The notes under the pieces: model-generated
Told to the model about the DNA's origin: nothing
The model's input: the letters and a program-made list of their open reading frames with translations, nothing else
The model's database searches: none
From: Fusicatenibacter saccharivorans
Lineage (GTDB): Bacteria; Bacillota; Clostridia; Lachnospirales; Lachnospiraceae
DNA: 64,000 nucleotides
Direction: 5' to 3'
Assembly: GCF_027667425.1 (NCBI RefSeq)
Contig: NZ_JAQEGR010000004.1
Coordinates: 1-64,000, forward strand
Shown: piece after piece, positions 42,861-52,447 of the stretch
Layout of the letters: each line of letters opens with the position of its first letter
How positions within the stretch are numbered: the stretch's first letter is position 1
Position numbers and translations under genes: made by a program

Positions 42861-43826
42861 ATGACAGTAGACAACAGCTTCACAATGAAGAAATTTCAGA
42901 GCATGGAAATCATCTATGTCACATTTTCCCAGATCACGAAACTCCCATACGTAGAGTGTGATCCGGAAACCTTTGACGATCAGGTATATATGTTTACCGA
43001 AGAAGAAGCAGCCAAAGAATTTGCAAAATCCTATGTAGAGAAGAACACCCCGCTGCTTACCGTAAAAGTACTGCGCAAGCAGATGCCGAACTTCTATATG
43101 GGCCTCTACGCAGAAGGTGTCAACATGGTCATCTTCCACGAAGGCGGTCAGACCCGCCGCATCGAGCTGGAGCAGATCTTCCCGAAACCGGACATGGAAA
43201 AAATGAACAAACAGCATCTTCCGGTCCTCAACCCTGGCGTACAGCTCACTGTAGTCTATTTCCTGCAGGAGCTCCGCAAACCAAATCAGAAAAGAGACGA
43301 TGCCGAACGCATGCAGCACCTGCGTGAACTGGAAGAGGAAATGCTCGTCAATCTGATGCGAAGTAAATTCATCCTTGCCATCGACATCTCCCAGGTACAG
43401 GGCGAATTCGATCCGGCCAACCCGGGACCGGATGTGCGCATCCCGTACATCAAAAACCAGAACGAAGACATCTTTCAGCCGCTGTTTTCCGATATTGGTG
43501 AATTCCAGAAATTCCGTCCGGATCCGCAGGCAAAACTCCGTCTGGCAGCCATCCCGTTCCAGCACCTTCTGCCGTACCTGATGAAACAGGCCAAAGGCTT
43601 CGTCATCAACCCGTCCGGCTTCAACCTTCTGTTGACCAGAGAACAGCTCCAGAGAATCATGGGAGCCCAGGCGCAGAGTGTCCGCCCGAATCTCGAGGCG
43701 ATGATGGCACAGGCTGCCGCAGCTCAGGCGCAGAGAAATGCGCAGAACAATGCTGCAAATGACGAAGTAAAAGATCATGTGGATGAGGCGGAAACTACCG
43801 ACGCAGAAACAGACCACGAAGAATAA
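42861..43826 (+). CDS. SseB-family protein
   Basis: A 321-residue cytosolic protein. The N-terminal part (IIYVTFSQITKLPYVECDPETFDDQVYMFTEEEAAKEFA) fits the SseB N-terminal domain seen in many Firmicutes. Residues about 155-255 (LVNLMRSKFILAIDIS, IPYIKNQNEDIFQPLFSDIGEFQKF, KGFVINPSGFNLLL) look like a second SseB-like copy. The C terminus is a low-complexity A/Q/N and D/E tail. The role is unknown in Clostridia. ATG 42861 has AAAGGA 12 nt upstream and homologous sequence begins there; the frame runs 42 codons further back across the promoter, which is rejected. A terminator follows. Confidence 0.75.
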   Translation: MTVDNSFTMKKFQSMEIIYVTFSQITKLPYVECDPETFDDQVYMFTEEEAAKEFAKSYVEKNTPLLTVKVLRKQMPNFYMGLYAEGVNMVIFHEGGQTRRIELEQIFPKPDMEKMNKQHLPVLNPGVQLTVVYFLQELRKPNQKRDDAERMQHLRELEEEMLVNLMRSKFILAIDISQVQGEFDPANPGPDVRIPYIKNQNEDIFQPLFSDIGEFQKFRPDPQAKLRLAAIPFQHLLPYLMKQAKGFVINPSGFNLLLTREQLQRIMGAQAQSVRPNLEAMMAQAAAAQAQRNAQNNAANDEVKDHVDEAETTDAETDHEE

Positions 43827-43835
43827 AAACCGACA

Positions 43836-43879
43836 GGGCCGCAGAAAATCCCAGTAAACGGGCACTGCGGTCCGTTTTT
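43836..43879 (+). terminator. terminator of the SseB-like gene
   Basis: GGGCCGCAG and CTGCGGTCC stem followed by GTTTTTG. Confidence 0.75.
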
Positions 43880-43930
43880 GACTGCATAAAACCGGAAATA
43901 ATAAAGAAAAACAAGAAAGGATATACAAAA

Positions 43931-46846
43931 ATGAACGCAGAACATTGCAAAGCCTATACCCTGCTGCAGGAACAGCAGATTGATGATATCCACGCACATG
44001 GCTACCTCCTTCGCCACAACAAAAGCGGAGCCCGCGTGCTGCTTCTCGAGACGGAGGATGACAACAAAGTATTCAACATCGCGTTCCGTACCCCGCCGGC
44101 CGACAGCACCGGCGTAGCCCACATCCTCGAGCACAGCGTCCTCTGCGGCTCCCGCGAATTCCCGTTAAAGGATCCCTTCGTAGAACTCGTCAAAGGATCC
44201 CTGAACACCTTCTTAAATGCTATGACCTACCCGGATAAAACCATGTACCCGGTAGCCAGCACCAACGATGCCGACTTCCAGAACCTGATGCATGTCTACA
44301 TGGACGCCGTATTCTACCCGAACATTTACAAACACGACGAAATCTTCCGGCAGGAAGGCTGGAGCTATCATCTGGAAAGCGAAGACGGCCCGCTGACCTA
44401 CAACGGTGTTGTATACAACGAGATGAAAGGAGCCTTCTCCTCCGCAGACGATGTCCTGGAGCGTGAAACCTTCAACACCCTGTTCCCGGACACTCCGTAC
44501 GGCGTAGAATCCGGCGGAGATCCGTCCTGCATCCCGAACCTGACCTACGAAAACTTCCTGAATTTCCATCAGACCTATTACCATCCGTCCAACAGCTATA
44601 TCTACCTGTACGGAAACATGGATATGGAAGAAAAACTGGCATGGATGGATGAAAAATACCTGTCCCATTTTAATGCAAAAGAAGTAAAATCCGAAATTCC
44701 GTATCAGAAACCATTTGCAGAGACCCTCGACATTGTACACGAGTACCCGGTACTCGATGGCGATCCGCTTGAAAACAATGCGTACCTGTCCTACAACATG
44801 GTCATCGGCAGCGGTCTGGATGTAAAATTAAACGTGGCATTTTCCGTTCTGGAGTATGCACTCCTTGACGCACCGGGAGCCCCGGTCAAACAGGCACTCC
44901 TTGACGCACACATCGGAAAAGATGTTTACGGTTCCTACGAGGACGGCATCCTGCAGCCATTCTTCTCCATCGTAGCCAAGAACGCTGATGAAAATGAGAA
45001 AGAGAAATTCCTGTCCATCATCCGCGGCACCCTCGAGGATATCGTGAAAAACGGCATGGATCAGAAAGCCATCGAGGCAGGCATCAACTATTTCGAATTC
45101 CGTTTCCGTGAGGCGGACTTCTCCAGCTTCCCGAAGGGCCTGATGTACGGCATTGACGTCTTCGACAGCTGGCTGTATGACGAGAACAAACCGTTCGCCT
45201 ACCTGCAGCAGCTTGCGATCTACGATGAGCTGAAAAAACTGGCAAAAGAAGGCTATTTCGAAAACCTGATCCAGACGTATCTGCTGGACAACACCCATGC
45301 CTCCATCGTGACCCTCATTCCAAAGACCGGTCTTGCCGCAGAAAATGATGCAAAGACCGCAGAAAAACTGCAGAAATACAAAGAGAGCCTGTCAAAAGAA
45401 GAGATCGAGAAAATCATTGCTGACACCAAAGAGCTGGCAGCATATCAGGAAGAAGAGGAGAGCGAGGAAGCACTCGAGACGATTCCGCTCCTGAAACGAA
45501 GCGATATCAAACGTGAGTCTGTCAAACTTTACAATGACGAGCATGAAGTCGATGGAACGACGGTTCTTCATCACAACGTATTCACGAACGGCATCGGTTA
45601 CTTAAGCTTGCTGTTTGATACGAAAAATGTGCCGAACGATCTGATCCCGTACATGGGCGTATTAAAATCCGTTCTCGGCTATGTGGACACCGAACACTAC
45701 ACCTACGGCGAACTGTTCAACGAGATCAATGCACAGACCGGCGGCATCAACTGCGGACTGCAGGTATTCCGCATTCCGGAAAATGATGACGACTGCCGCA
45801 GAATGTTCGGCATCCGCGCGAAATTCCTGTACGACAAACTGGATTTCGTCATGAAAATGATCGAGGAAATCCTGAATACCTCCCGCCTGGATGACGAGAA
45901 ACGTCTTCACGAGATCATCTCCAGCATGAAATCCGGCCTGCAGAACCGCCTGTCTTCCGCCGGAAATGCAACGGCTGTGATGCGTGCAGCTTCCTATTAC
46001 TCCCCGATGAGCAATTTCCAGGACCGCATCGCAGGCATCGGCTTCTGCCAGCTCTTAAAAGATCTGGACGAGAACTTCGATGAGAAAAAAGCAGAACTGA
46101 TTAAAAATCTGCAGATCCTGATGAAATACATCTTCCGCAAAGAGAATCTGACCGTCTCCTATACCGCAGACGAGACAGGCTACGCACCGCTGGAAGAAAA
46201 AATCGCAGCATTCAAAGAGAATCTGTACACCGACGAAGTGGAGCCGGGCAGCATTGTGTATGACTTTGAACAGAAAAACGAAGCCTTCCAGACCTCCGGC
46301 CAGGTACAGTACGTGGCACTCTGTGGAAACTTCGAGCGCGAAGGCTACGACTACACAGGAGCCCTGCGCATCCTGCGTGTCATGCTGAGCTATGACTATC
46401 TGTGGATCAACATCCGTGTCAAAGGCGGCGCTTACGGCTGCGGCGGAGCTTTCGGAAGAGGCGGAAACGCGTGCATTTCTTCCTACCGTGACCCGAACGT
46501 CGGAAGAACCCTTGAAGTATACCGCGGTATCGGCGATTACGTGCGCAATTTCGAAGCAGACGAGCGCCAGATGACCAAATACATCATCGGAACGATCAGC
46601 GAACTCGACGTCCCGATGAACCCGTCCGCAAAAGGCCAGACCTCCGAGAGCGCATGGTTCAACGGCATCACCGAAGCAGACTTCCAGCAGGAGAGAGATC
46701 AGATCCTCGATGCAACCCTGGATGACATTCATGCACTGGCAGACCTTGTAGATGCAGCCTTAAAACAGAACAACATCTGCGTTGTCGGAAGCGAAGCAGC
46801 CATTCAGAAAGAGAAAGAACTGTTTAAGAACGTAGAGAACTTATAA
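43931..46846 (+). CDS. M16C-family zinc metallopeptidase (presequence protease-like)
   Basis: A 971-residue insulinase-clan peptidase of the PreP/HypA type. The inverted zinc motif HILEH is at 64-68, and the third ligand Glu lies in VVYNEMKGAFS about 95 residues later. The protein has four M16 domains joined by a central linker (about 500-540), and the R/Y substrate-binding segment VKGGAYGCGGAFGRGG is near the C terminus. It degrades small unfolded peptides inside a closed chamber. No signal peptide is seen, so it is cytosolic. AAAGGA precedes ATG. Era starts 19 nt after its stop, so they are cotranscribed. Confidence 0.94.
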   Translation: MNAEHCKAYTLLQEQQIDDIHAHGYLLRHNKSGARVLLLETEDDNKVFNIAFRTPPADSTGVAHILEHSVLCGSREFPLKDPFVELVKGSLNTFLNAMTYPDKTMYPVASTNDADFQNLMHVYMDAVFYPNIYKHDEIFRQEGWSYHLESEDGPLTYNGVVYNEMKGAFSSADDVLERETFNTLFPDTPYGVESGGDPSCIPNLTYENFLNFHQTYYHPSNSYIYLYGNMDMEEKLAWMDEKYLSHFNAKEVKSEIPYQKPFAETLDIVHEYPVLDGDPLENNAYLSYNMVIGSGLDVKLNVAFSVLEYALLDAPGAPVKQALLDAHIGKDVYGSYEDGILQPFFSIVAKNADENEKEKFLSIIRGTLEDIVKNGMDQKAIEAGINYFEFRFREADFSSFPKGLMYGIDVFDSWLYDENKPFAYLQQLAIYDELKKLAKEGYFENLIQTYLLDNTHASIVTLIPKTGLAAENDAKTAEKLQKYKESLSKEEIEKIIADTKELAAYQEEEESEEALETIPLLKRSDIKRESVKLYNDEHEVDGTTVLHHNVFTNGIGYLSLLFDTKNVPNDLIPYMGVLKSVLGYVDTEHYTYGELFNEINAQTGGINCGLQVFRIPENDDDCRRMFGIRAKFLYDKLDFVMKMIEEILNTSRLDDEKRLHEIISSMKSGLQNRLSSAGNATAVMRAASYYSPMSNFQDRIAGIGFCQLLKDLDENFDEKKAELIKNLQILMKYIFRKENLTVSYTADETGYAPLEEKIAAFKENLYTDEVEPGSIVYDFEQKNEAFQTSGQVQYVALCGNFEREGYDYTGALRILRVMLSYDYLWINIRVKGGAYGCGGAFGRGGNACISSYRDPNVGRTLEVYRGIGDYVRNFEADERQMTKYIIGTISELDVPMNPSAKGQTSESAWFNGITEADFQQERDQILDATLDDIHALADLVDAALKQNNICVVGSEAAIQKEKELFKNVENL

Positions 46847-46865
46847 ATGAGGAGAAGAGACAGCA

Positions 46866-47783
46866 ATGGAAAACAATGCAAATTATAAATCCGGCTTTGT
46901 AGCCCTGATCGGCCGTCCGAACGTGGGAAAATCCACGCTGATGAACCACCTGATCGGACAGAAGATTGCGATTACATCCAAGAAACCGCAGACCACCCGC
47001 AACCGCATCCAGACCGTTTATACGTGTGACGAGGGACAGATCGTGTTCCTCGACACACCGGGTATCCACAAGGCGAAAAATAAGCTCGGCGAGTACATGG
47101 TCGATGTAGCCGAGAAAACGTTAAAAGAAGTCGATGTGATTCTCTGGCTGGTAGAGCCGAGCAACTTCATCGGAGCAGGAGAGCGCCATATCGCAGAGAT
47201 CCTGGAGAAAGTCAATGCGCCGGTCCTCCTCATTATCAACAAGACCGATACCGTGGAGAAAGACAAAATCCTGGAATTCATCGATACGTACCGCAAGCTG
47301 TTCCAGTTTGCCGAGATCATTCCGTGCTCGGCACTCCGCCATCAGAACACCGATGACATCATTCCGAGCATCTTCAAATATCTGCCGTACGGCCCGCAGT
47401 TCTACGATGAGGACACCATCACCGATCAGCCGATGCGCCAGATCGTGGCTGAGATCATCCGCGAGAAAGCACTGTACGCCTTAAACGAAGAGATCCCGCA
47501 CGGCATCGCCGTTGTGATCGACCAGATGAAAGACCGCCCGAACGGAAAAATCGTTGATATTGATGCGACCATCATCTGCGAGCGCGATTCCCACAAGGGC
47601 ATCATCATCGGAAAACAGGGCGCGATGCTCAAGAAGATCGGAAGCAACGCGCGGTATGAGCTGGAGCAGATGCTGGAGCAGAAAGTCAACCTGAAGCTCT
47701 GGGTCAAAGTCAAAAAAGACTGGCGCGACAGCGATTTCCTCGTGAAGAACTTCGGATATGATAAAAAGAAACTCGATTTATAA
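46866..47783 (+). CDS. era: GTPase Era
   Basis: A 305-residue GTPase for 16S rRNA maturation and 30S assembly. G1 GRPNVGKST (16-24), G2 region KPQTTRNRI, G3 DTPGIH, G4 NKTD, G5 CSAL. The C-terminal KH domain (ICERDSHKGIIIGKQGAMLKKIGSNARYELE) binds the 3' end of 16S rRNA. The length is normal. It is the middle gene of M16C-era-recO; GAGGAGAAG precedes ATG. Confidence 0.97.
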   Translation: MENNANYKSGFVALIGRPNVGKSTLMNHLIGQKIAITSKKPQTTRNRIQTVYTCDEGQIVFLDTPGIHKAKNKLGEYMVDVAEKTLKEVDVILWLVEPSNFIGAGERHIAEILEKVNAPVLLIINKTDTVEKDKILEFIDTYRKLFQFAEIIPCSALRHQNTDDIIPSIFKYLPYGPQFYDEDTITDQPMRQIVAEIIREKALYALNEEIPHGIAVVIDQMKDRPNGKIVDIDATIICERDSHKGIIIGKQGAMLKKIGSNARYELEQMLEQKVNLKLWVKVKKDWRDSDFLVKNFGYDKKKLDL

Positions 47784-47808
47784 TATTGCATTATAATAAG
47801 GAAGAAAC

Positions 47809-48552
47809 ATGCGAGAACCAATCAATGTAAGCGGAATGGTATTATCCGCCTCCCCGGTCGGAGAGTATGACAAGCGCGTCGTGATCCTGACCCGGGAGCT
47901 CGGCAAAATCACCGCCTTCGCGCGCGGCGCCCGCCGCATGAAAAGCCCGCTGATGGCCGTCTCCAATCCGTTCGTCTTCGGCGAGTTTCAGGTTTACGAG
48001 GGCCGTGACAGCTACACCCTCTCCGGCGCAAACATTAAAGAATACTTCCTCGACCTGGCGCAGATGCAGCCCGGCGTTTATTACGGCTTTTATTTTCTGG
48101 AACTGGCCGAATATTTCGGCCAGGAAGGAAACGATGAAACCCAGATGCTGAACCTTCTGTACGTGACGATGAACGCCATCCGCAGCGGAAAACAGGACCT
48201 CCGCCTGATCCGGTGCATCTTCGAACTGCGGACGATCACAATCAGCGGAGAAGCACCGCAGATGTTCTCCTGCATGGAGTGCGGCACGAAAGAGAATCTG
48301 ACCGTTTTCTCCCTGCGCGACAGCGCCATCTACTGCCCAAACTGTGGAAAAACCATCAGAGATCCATGGCCGCTGCAGCCGGGCACCGTGCTGGCATGCC
48401 GCTATATCATTGCGGCACCGCTCGCGAAGCTGTATGGTTTTACCGTAAATGAAGAGATCCTGGACGAACTGGAACGATTGCTGCGTGCATATCTCCATCG
48501 CTATGTCGAAAAGAAGATGAAAACATTACAGATTCTGGATGTGATGAAATAA
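47809..48552 (+). CDS. recO: DNA repair protein RecO
   Basis: A 247-residue recombination mediator that helps load RecA with RecFR. It starts with the OB fold (INVSGMVLSASPVGEYDKRVVILTRELGKITAFARGARR) and has a C-terminal zinc finger (CMECG..CPNCGK) in a helical domain. The length is normal. The era-recO order is typical of Firmicutes. AAGGAAG precedes ATG 47809. No clear terminator follows. Confidence 0.95.
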   Translation: MREPINVSGMVLSASPVGEYDKRVVILTRELGKITAFARGARRMKSPLMAVSNPFVFGEFQVYEGRDSYTLSGANIKEYFLDLAQMQPGVYYGFYFLELAEYFGQEGNDETQMLNLLYVTMNAIRSGKQDLRLIRCIFELRTITISGEAPQMFSCMECGTKENLTVFSLRDSAIYCPNCGKTIRDPWPLQPGTVLACRYIIAAPLAKLYGFTVNEEILDELERLLRAYLHRYVEKKMKTLQILDVMK

Positions 48553-48612
48553 TATAAAATGTAATAATTTGCAAAAATGTGAAATAATTATGTCCAAAAG
48601 TGTGTCCACACC

Positions 48613-48641
48613 TTTACAAATAAGTAGAAATGGGATAGAAT
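48613..48641 (+). promoter_or_regulatory. promoter of the sugar transferase gene
   Basis: TTTACA, a 17-nt spacer and TAGAAT, with a 175-nt leader before the start codon. Confidence 0.55.
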
Positions 48642-48816
48642 ATTTGGAATAAAGAAAAAAATGGTTCTGTATTCGTCACAGAAGATATTGCAAATGCATA
48701 GTACCAGAAAAAATGAGAAGGTTTTAGTGAAAATGGTAATATAAAAGCTAGAAAAACTATGCGAAACAAGAGAATGTTACGAGTACGGCGAAAAAAATAC
48801 GACAGGGGAGAAAGGT

Positions 48817-50259
48817 ATGTACAAAAAATCATCCACAGGATGGCTGAAGCATCTGGATTTTATGGTTCTTGATATTATCTGTCTTCAGCTGGCTTTCGTC
48901 ATGGGTTATTTCTTAAGACATCACAGTTTTAAGCCATATGGAAGCCCAATTTACCGAAATGAGGCTATCGTATTCGCTCTGATCCAGCTGATGATCATGT
49001 TTTTTGACGATTCCTTCAAAAACGTCATGAAGCGCGGATACCTCGTGGAAATCGGAATGACTGTAAAAAATATGGTATACATCATCGTTCTTGGTGTATT
49101 CTACCTGTTCCTGATTCAGGAGGGAGATCAGTTCTCCAGAGCAACCATTATGCTGACCGGTGCTCTGTACGGAATGCTTTCCTATCTGATGCGCATCGGA
49201 TGGAAGGCTGTGGTAAAGAAACGCAGCAGCGGGGAACACAGCGGCCGTTCGCTTCTGATCATCACGACCGAAAAACAGTCACAGTCCGTTGTAAAGAGCA
49301 TGCTGGATTTCGATTACATCGGCGTTCGTCCGACTGGCGTTGTTCTCGTAGACCAGGACAGAACCGGACACAAAATCCACGGCGTACCGGTGGTATCGAA
49401 CCTTGCAGATGCAGCTGAGTATGTCTGCCGTGAGTGGTTCGACGAAGTGCTGATCGTTCTGCCGGAAGGCAGAGAAATCCCGCAGAAAGTATTCGACGCA
49501 TTCGCCGAGATGGGCATTACGATCCACGTAAAAATTGCGGACGTGAACGAAATGCAGGGAAAAAATCAGACTGTAGAGCGCATGGGCAACTATACCGTGG
49601 TCACCACCTGCATCAATATGGCAAGCGCAGGACAGCTTGTGCTGAAACGAATCATGGACATCTGCGGCGGTCTTGCCGGATGTATTCTGACCGGAATCAT
49701 CTTCCTGTTCGTTGCCCCTGCGATTTATATCAAGTCTCCGGGCCCGATCTTCTTCTCACAGTACCGTGTCGGAAAGAACGGAAGAAAATTCAAAATTTAC
49801 AAGTTCCGTAGCATGTACATGGATGCGGAAGAGCGGAAAAAAGAACTGATGAAACAGAACCGCGTCAGCGATGGTCTGATGTTCAAAATGGAGAATGACC
49901 CGCGTGTCATCGGAAGCGAAAAAGGACCAGGCAAAGGAATCGGAAACTTTATCCGCAAAACCTCGCTGGATGAATTCCCGCAGTTCTTCAATGTGTTAAA
50001 AGGCGACATGAGCCTTGTAGGAACCCGTCCGCCGACAGTGGATGAGTGGGAGAAATATGAGCTCCATCACAGAGCAAGACTGGCAATCAAGCCGGGACTG
50101 ACTGGTATGTGGCAGGTAAGCGGACGAAGCGAGATTACAGATTTTGAAGAGGTTGTAAAACTGGATACGAAGTACATTTCAGAATGGTCCTTTATGCTGG
50201 ATATTAAGATTTTGTTTAAAACTGTACTGATTGTATTAGGCCAGAAAGGTTCTATGTAA
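48817..50259 (+). CDS. initiating sugar transferase (polyprenyl glycosylphosphotransferase)
   Basis: A 480-residue membrane enzyme of the CpsE/WcaJ type. It transfers a sugar-1-phosphate to undecaprenyl phosphate to start a surface polysaccharide repeat unit. The N-terminal half has four transmembrane segments and a nucleotide-binding-like soluble domain (SLLIITTEKQSQSVV..). The C-terminal catalytic domain shows KRIMDICGG, a membrane helix, SPGPIFFSQYRVGKNGRKFKIYKFRSM, RKTSLDEFPQFFNVLKGDMSLVGTRP and KPGLTGMWQVSGR. GGGGAGAAAGG precedes ATG. It stands alone, with no glycosyltransferases right after it; the surface-glycan genes continue at 50.7 kb. Confidence 0.94.
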   Translation: MYKKSSTGWLKHLDFMVLDIICLQLAFVMGYFLRHHSFKPYGSPIYRNEAIVFALIQLMIMFFDDSFKNVMKRGYLVEIGMTVKNMVYIIVLGVFYLFLIQEGDQFSRATIMLTGALYGMLSYLMRIGWKAVVKKRSSGEHSGRSLLIITTEKQSQSVVKSMLDFDYIGVRPTGVVLVDQDRTGHKIHGVPVVSNLADAAEYVCREWFDEVLIVLPEGREIPQKVFDAFAEMGITIHVKIADVNEMQGKNQTVERMGNYTVVTTCINMASAGQLVLKRIMDICGGLAGCILTGIIFLFVAPAIYIKSPGPIFFSQYRVGKNGRKFKIYKFRSMYMDAEERKKELMKQNRVSDGLMFKMENDPRVIGSEKGPGKGIGNFIRKTSLDEFPQFFNVLKGDMSLVGTRPPTVDEWEKYELHHRARLAIKPGLTGMWQVSGRSEITDFEEVVKLDTKYISEWSFMLDIKILFKTVLIVLGQKGSM

Positions 50260-50398
50260 AAAAAATGAAAAATGGAGATATATTGTAGTTTTGGGAGTAG
50301 TGTGGTAAAATAAAGGTAAATTTTAAGAAAAATTTATGAATGGAAGCGCAAAGAAGTCCTGATGACGGCGAAAAGGAAAAAGGCTTCCTTTGACAGGT

Positions 50399-50431
50399 GG
50401 TCCAAATAATGTTAATTATTTGGACCTTTTT
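50399..50431 (+). terminator. terminator of the sugar transferase gene
   Basis: GGTCCAAATAAT-GT-TA-ATTATTTGGACC perfect 12-bp stem followed by TTTTT. Confidence 0.92.
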
Positions 50432-50544
50432 ATGTGAACTTCCTGAAATATTAACTCTCGTTTCGACATGTTCTTGCTTTAAGCCAGTTGTAGCATACTT
50501 TAAAAGGAATTTTATGAGAGTTAATTTTATAGGAAGTTCACATA
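50431..50544. repeat. 114-bp element with long terminal inverted repeats
   Basis: TATGTGAACTTCCT (50431-50444) plus TTAACTCTC (50451-50459) are mirrored by GAGAGTTAA (50516-50524) plus AGGAAGTTCACATA (50531-50544). The 29-nt arms differ at about four central positions. There is no coding potential. It looks like a miniature inverted-repeat element or a long hairpin RNA. It begins at the last base of the preceding terminator T run. Confidence 0.7.
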
Positions 50545-50600
50545 TATACTACCACAAAAGTAATTATCTTTCACTGACAACTATCCTAACACACAGGGGA

Positions 50601-50629
50601 TTGAAAAAGTCATAAAGTTATGGTATAAT
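50601..50629 (+). promoter_or_regulatory. promoter of the lic operon
   Basis: TTGAAA, a 17-nt spacer and TATAAT. Confidence 0.8.
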
Positions 50630-50668
50630 CGAAAACAAAAGTTCATGAAAAATGAAAGAAGGAAGTAT

Positions 50669-52447
50669 ATGAACAACTCAAAACAAGATATATTGAACAA
50701 CCTGATAAAAGAACCCTTCATCAATCAGCGTATCCTTGCCGCACAGACCGGCCATTCGCTTGGAATCGTCAATCGTTCGATCAAGGAACTGATTTCAGAA
50801 GGTTACCTGGATGAAGAGATCCGTCCGACGGAAAAGACACTGCGTGAGGCAAAAGAGAAAGCGCCGAAAAACGCCATTATCCTTGCCGCCGGATTTGGTA
50901 TGCGGATGGTTCCGATTAATACAGAGACACCGAAAGGACTTCTGGAAATCAAGGGAGAGCGGCTGATAGAGCGCACAATCCGTCAGCTTCATGAAGTCGG
51001 CATTACAGAGATTTACGTCGTTGTCGGATTTATGAAAGAGCAGTATGAATATCTGATCGATGAATACGGCGTAGAATTGATCGTCGCTCCGGACTATGTG
51101 TCGAAAAACAATCTGCATTCCCTGAAAACGGCGGCAGCCCATTTATCAAACAGCTACATCATTCCCTGTGATATCTGGTGTGAAAAGAATCCATACAGCA
51201 GAAACGAATTATATTCCTGGTACATGGTCAGCGATCTGGTGGATGATGACAGTACCGTCCGCGTAAACCGGAAGCAGGAGCTGGTCGTACAGAAAGAACA
51301 GGCAGGCGGAAACGCGATGATCGGCATCTGTTATCTGCTGGAAACAGAAGCGGAGATCGTGCGGGAGCGTCTGGAAGAACTGGGAAGAGATTCCCGATAC
51401 GACGGAGCGTTCTGGGAGGAAACCTTATACCGGAAAGACAGAATGATTGTGACGGCCCGTGTTGTACATGCTGCCGATGCCGTAGAAATCAATACCTATG
51501 AGCAGCTGCGTGAGATTGACAGCGATTCCAGCCAGCTGCAGACGGATGCGATTCAGGTAATCTGTGAAGCACTTGGAGCACAGCAGAACGAAGTGACAAA
51601 CATTACAGTTCTGAAAAAAGGAATGACAAACCGATCCTTTTTATTCTCCTGTAAAGATAAAAAATACATTATGCGAATTCCGGGAGAGGGAACCGATCAG
51701 TTGATCAACCGCAGGCAGGAAGCCGCTGTATATCAGACGATCGCCGGCCGCAGGATCTGTGATGAGATTGCCTATATTAACCCGGAGAACGGCTACAAAA
51801 TCACAGAATATCTCGAAGGTGCGCGGGTCTGCGATGCAGAAAATGAGGAAGATCTTCAGAAATGCATGAAGAAACTGCGGGAGTTTCACGGGCAGAAATT
51901 AAGAGTAGACCATTCCTTCGACCTGTTCGGACAGATGGAATACTATGAAAGCCTCTGGGAAGGAACTCCGTCAGCATATAAAGATTACGAAAAGACGAAA
52001 GCGCATGTGCTTCAGTTAAAGGATTACATCGAAGCAAATGCCGGAGAGTGGGTGCTCACTCACATTGATGCCGTGCCGGACAATTTTCTGTTTGTGGAAG
52101 AAAACGGAAAAGAGGAGATCCGCCTGATCGACTGGGAATACGCCGGAATGCAGGATCCGCATGTGGATATTGCGATGTTCTGTATCTATTCTCTCTACAA
52201 AAAAGAGCAGGTGGACCATCTGATTGATCTTTATTTTGAAGGAAACTGTGACGACAGAACACGCATAAAAATCTACTGCTACATCGCAGTCTGCGGTCTG
52301 CTCTGGAGCAACTGGTGCGAATATAAACGGAAATTAGGCGTGGAATTCGGAGAATATTCCCTGCGGCAGTACCGTTACGCAAAAGATTATTACAAAATTG
52401 TCCAGCAGGAACTGGGAGAGGAAGGAAAAGAAATATGTACAAAGTAG
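50669..52447 (+). CDS. fusion of HTH, LicC-like nucleotidyltransferase and LicA-like choline kinase
   Basis: A 592-residue protein in three parts. Residues 1-50 are a MarR-like winged helix (DILNNLIKEPFINQRILAAQTGHSLGIVNRSIKELI shape). Residues about 65-280 are a nucleotidyltransferase (IILAAGFGMRMVPINTETPKGLLEIKGE). Residues about 300-592 are a LicA/choline-kinase domain with WVLTHIDAVPDNFLF (HxDxxxxN) and IRLIDWEYAG. LicA phosphorylates choline and LicC activates it with CTP. The substrate could also be ethanolamine or an aminophosphonate. AAGGA precedes ATG 50669. Its stop lies inside the next gene. Confidence 0.85.
   Translation: MNNSKQDILNNLIKEPFINQRILAAQTGHSLGIVNRSIKELISEGYLDEEIRPTEKTLREAKEKAPKNAIILAAGFGMRMVPINTETPKGLLEIKGERLIERTIRQLHEVGITEIYVVVGFMKEQYEYLIDEYGVELIVAPDYVSKNNLHSLKTAAAHLSNSYIIPCDIWCEKNPYSRNELYSWYMVSDLVDDDSTVRVNRKQELVVQKEQAGGNAMIGICYLLETEAEIVRERLEELGRDSRYDGAFWEETLYRKDRMIVTARVVHAADAVEINTYEQLREIDSDSSQLQTDAIQVICEALGAQQNEVTNITVLKKGMTNRSFLFSCKDKKYIMRIPGEGTDQLINRRQEAAVYQTIAGRRICDEIAYINPENGYKITEYLEGARVCDAENEEDLQKCMKKLREFHGQKLRVDHSFDLFGQMEYYESLWEGTPSAYKDYEKTKAHVLQLKDYIEANAGEWVLTHIDAVPDNFLFVEENGKEEIRLIDWEYAGMQDPHVDIAMFCIYSLYKKEQVDHLIDLYFEGNCDDRTRIKIYCYIAVCGLLWSNWCEYKRKLGVEFGEYSLRQYRYAKDYYKIVQQELGEEGKEICTK

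Larger units (their letters stand above)
50260..50668 (+). other. intergenic region with terminator, MITE-like repeat and promoter
   Basis: 409 nt without a gene. It contains a terminator (50399-50431), an inverted-repeat element (50431-50544) and the promoter of the lic operon (50601-50629). A short hairpin around GGAAAAAGGCTTCC lies at 50375. Confidence 0.7.
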
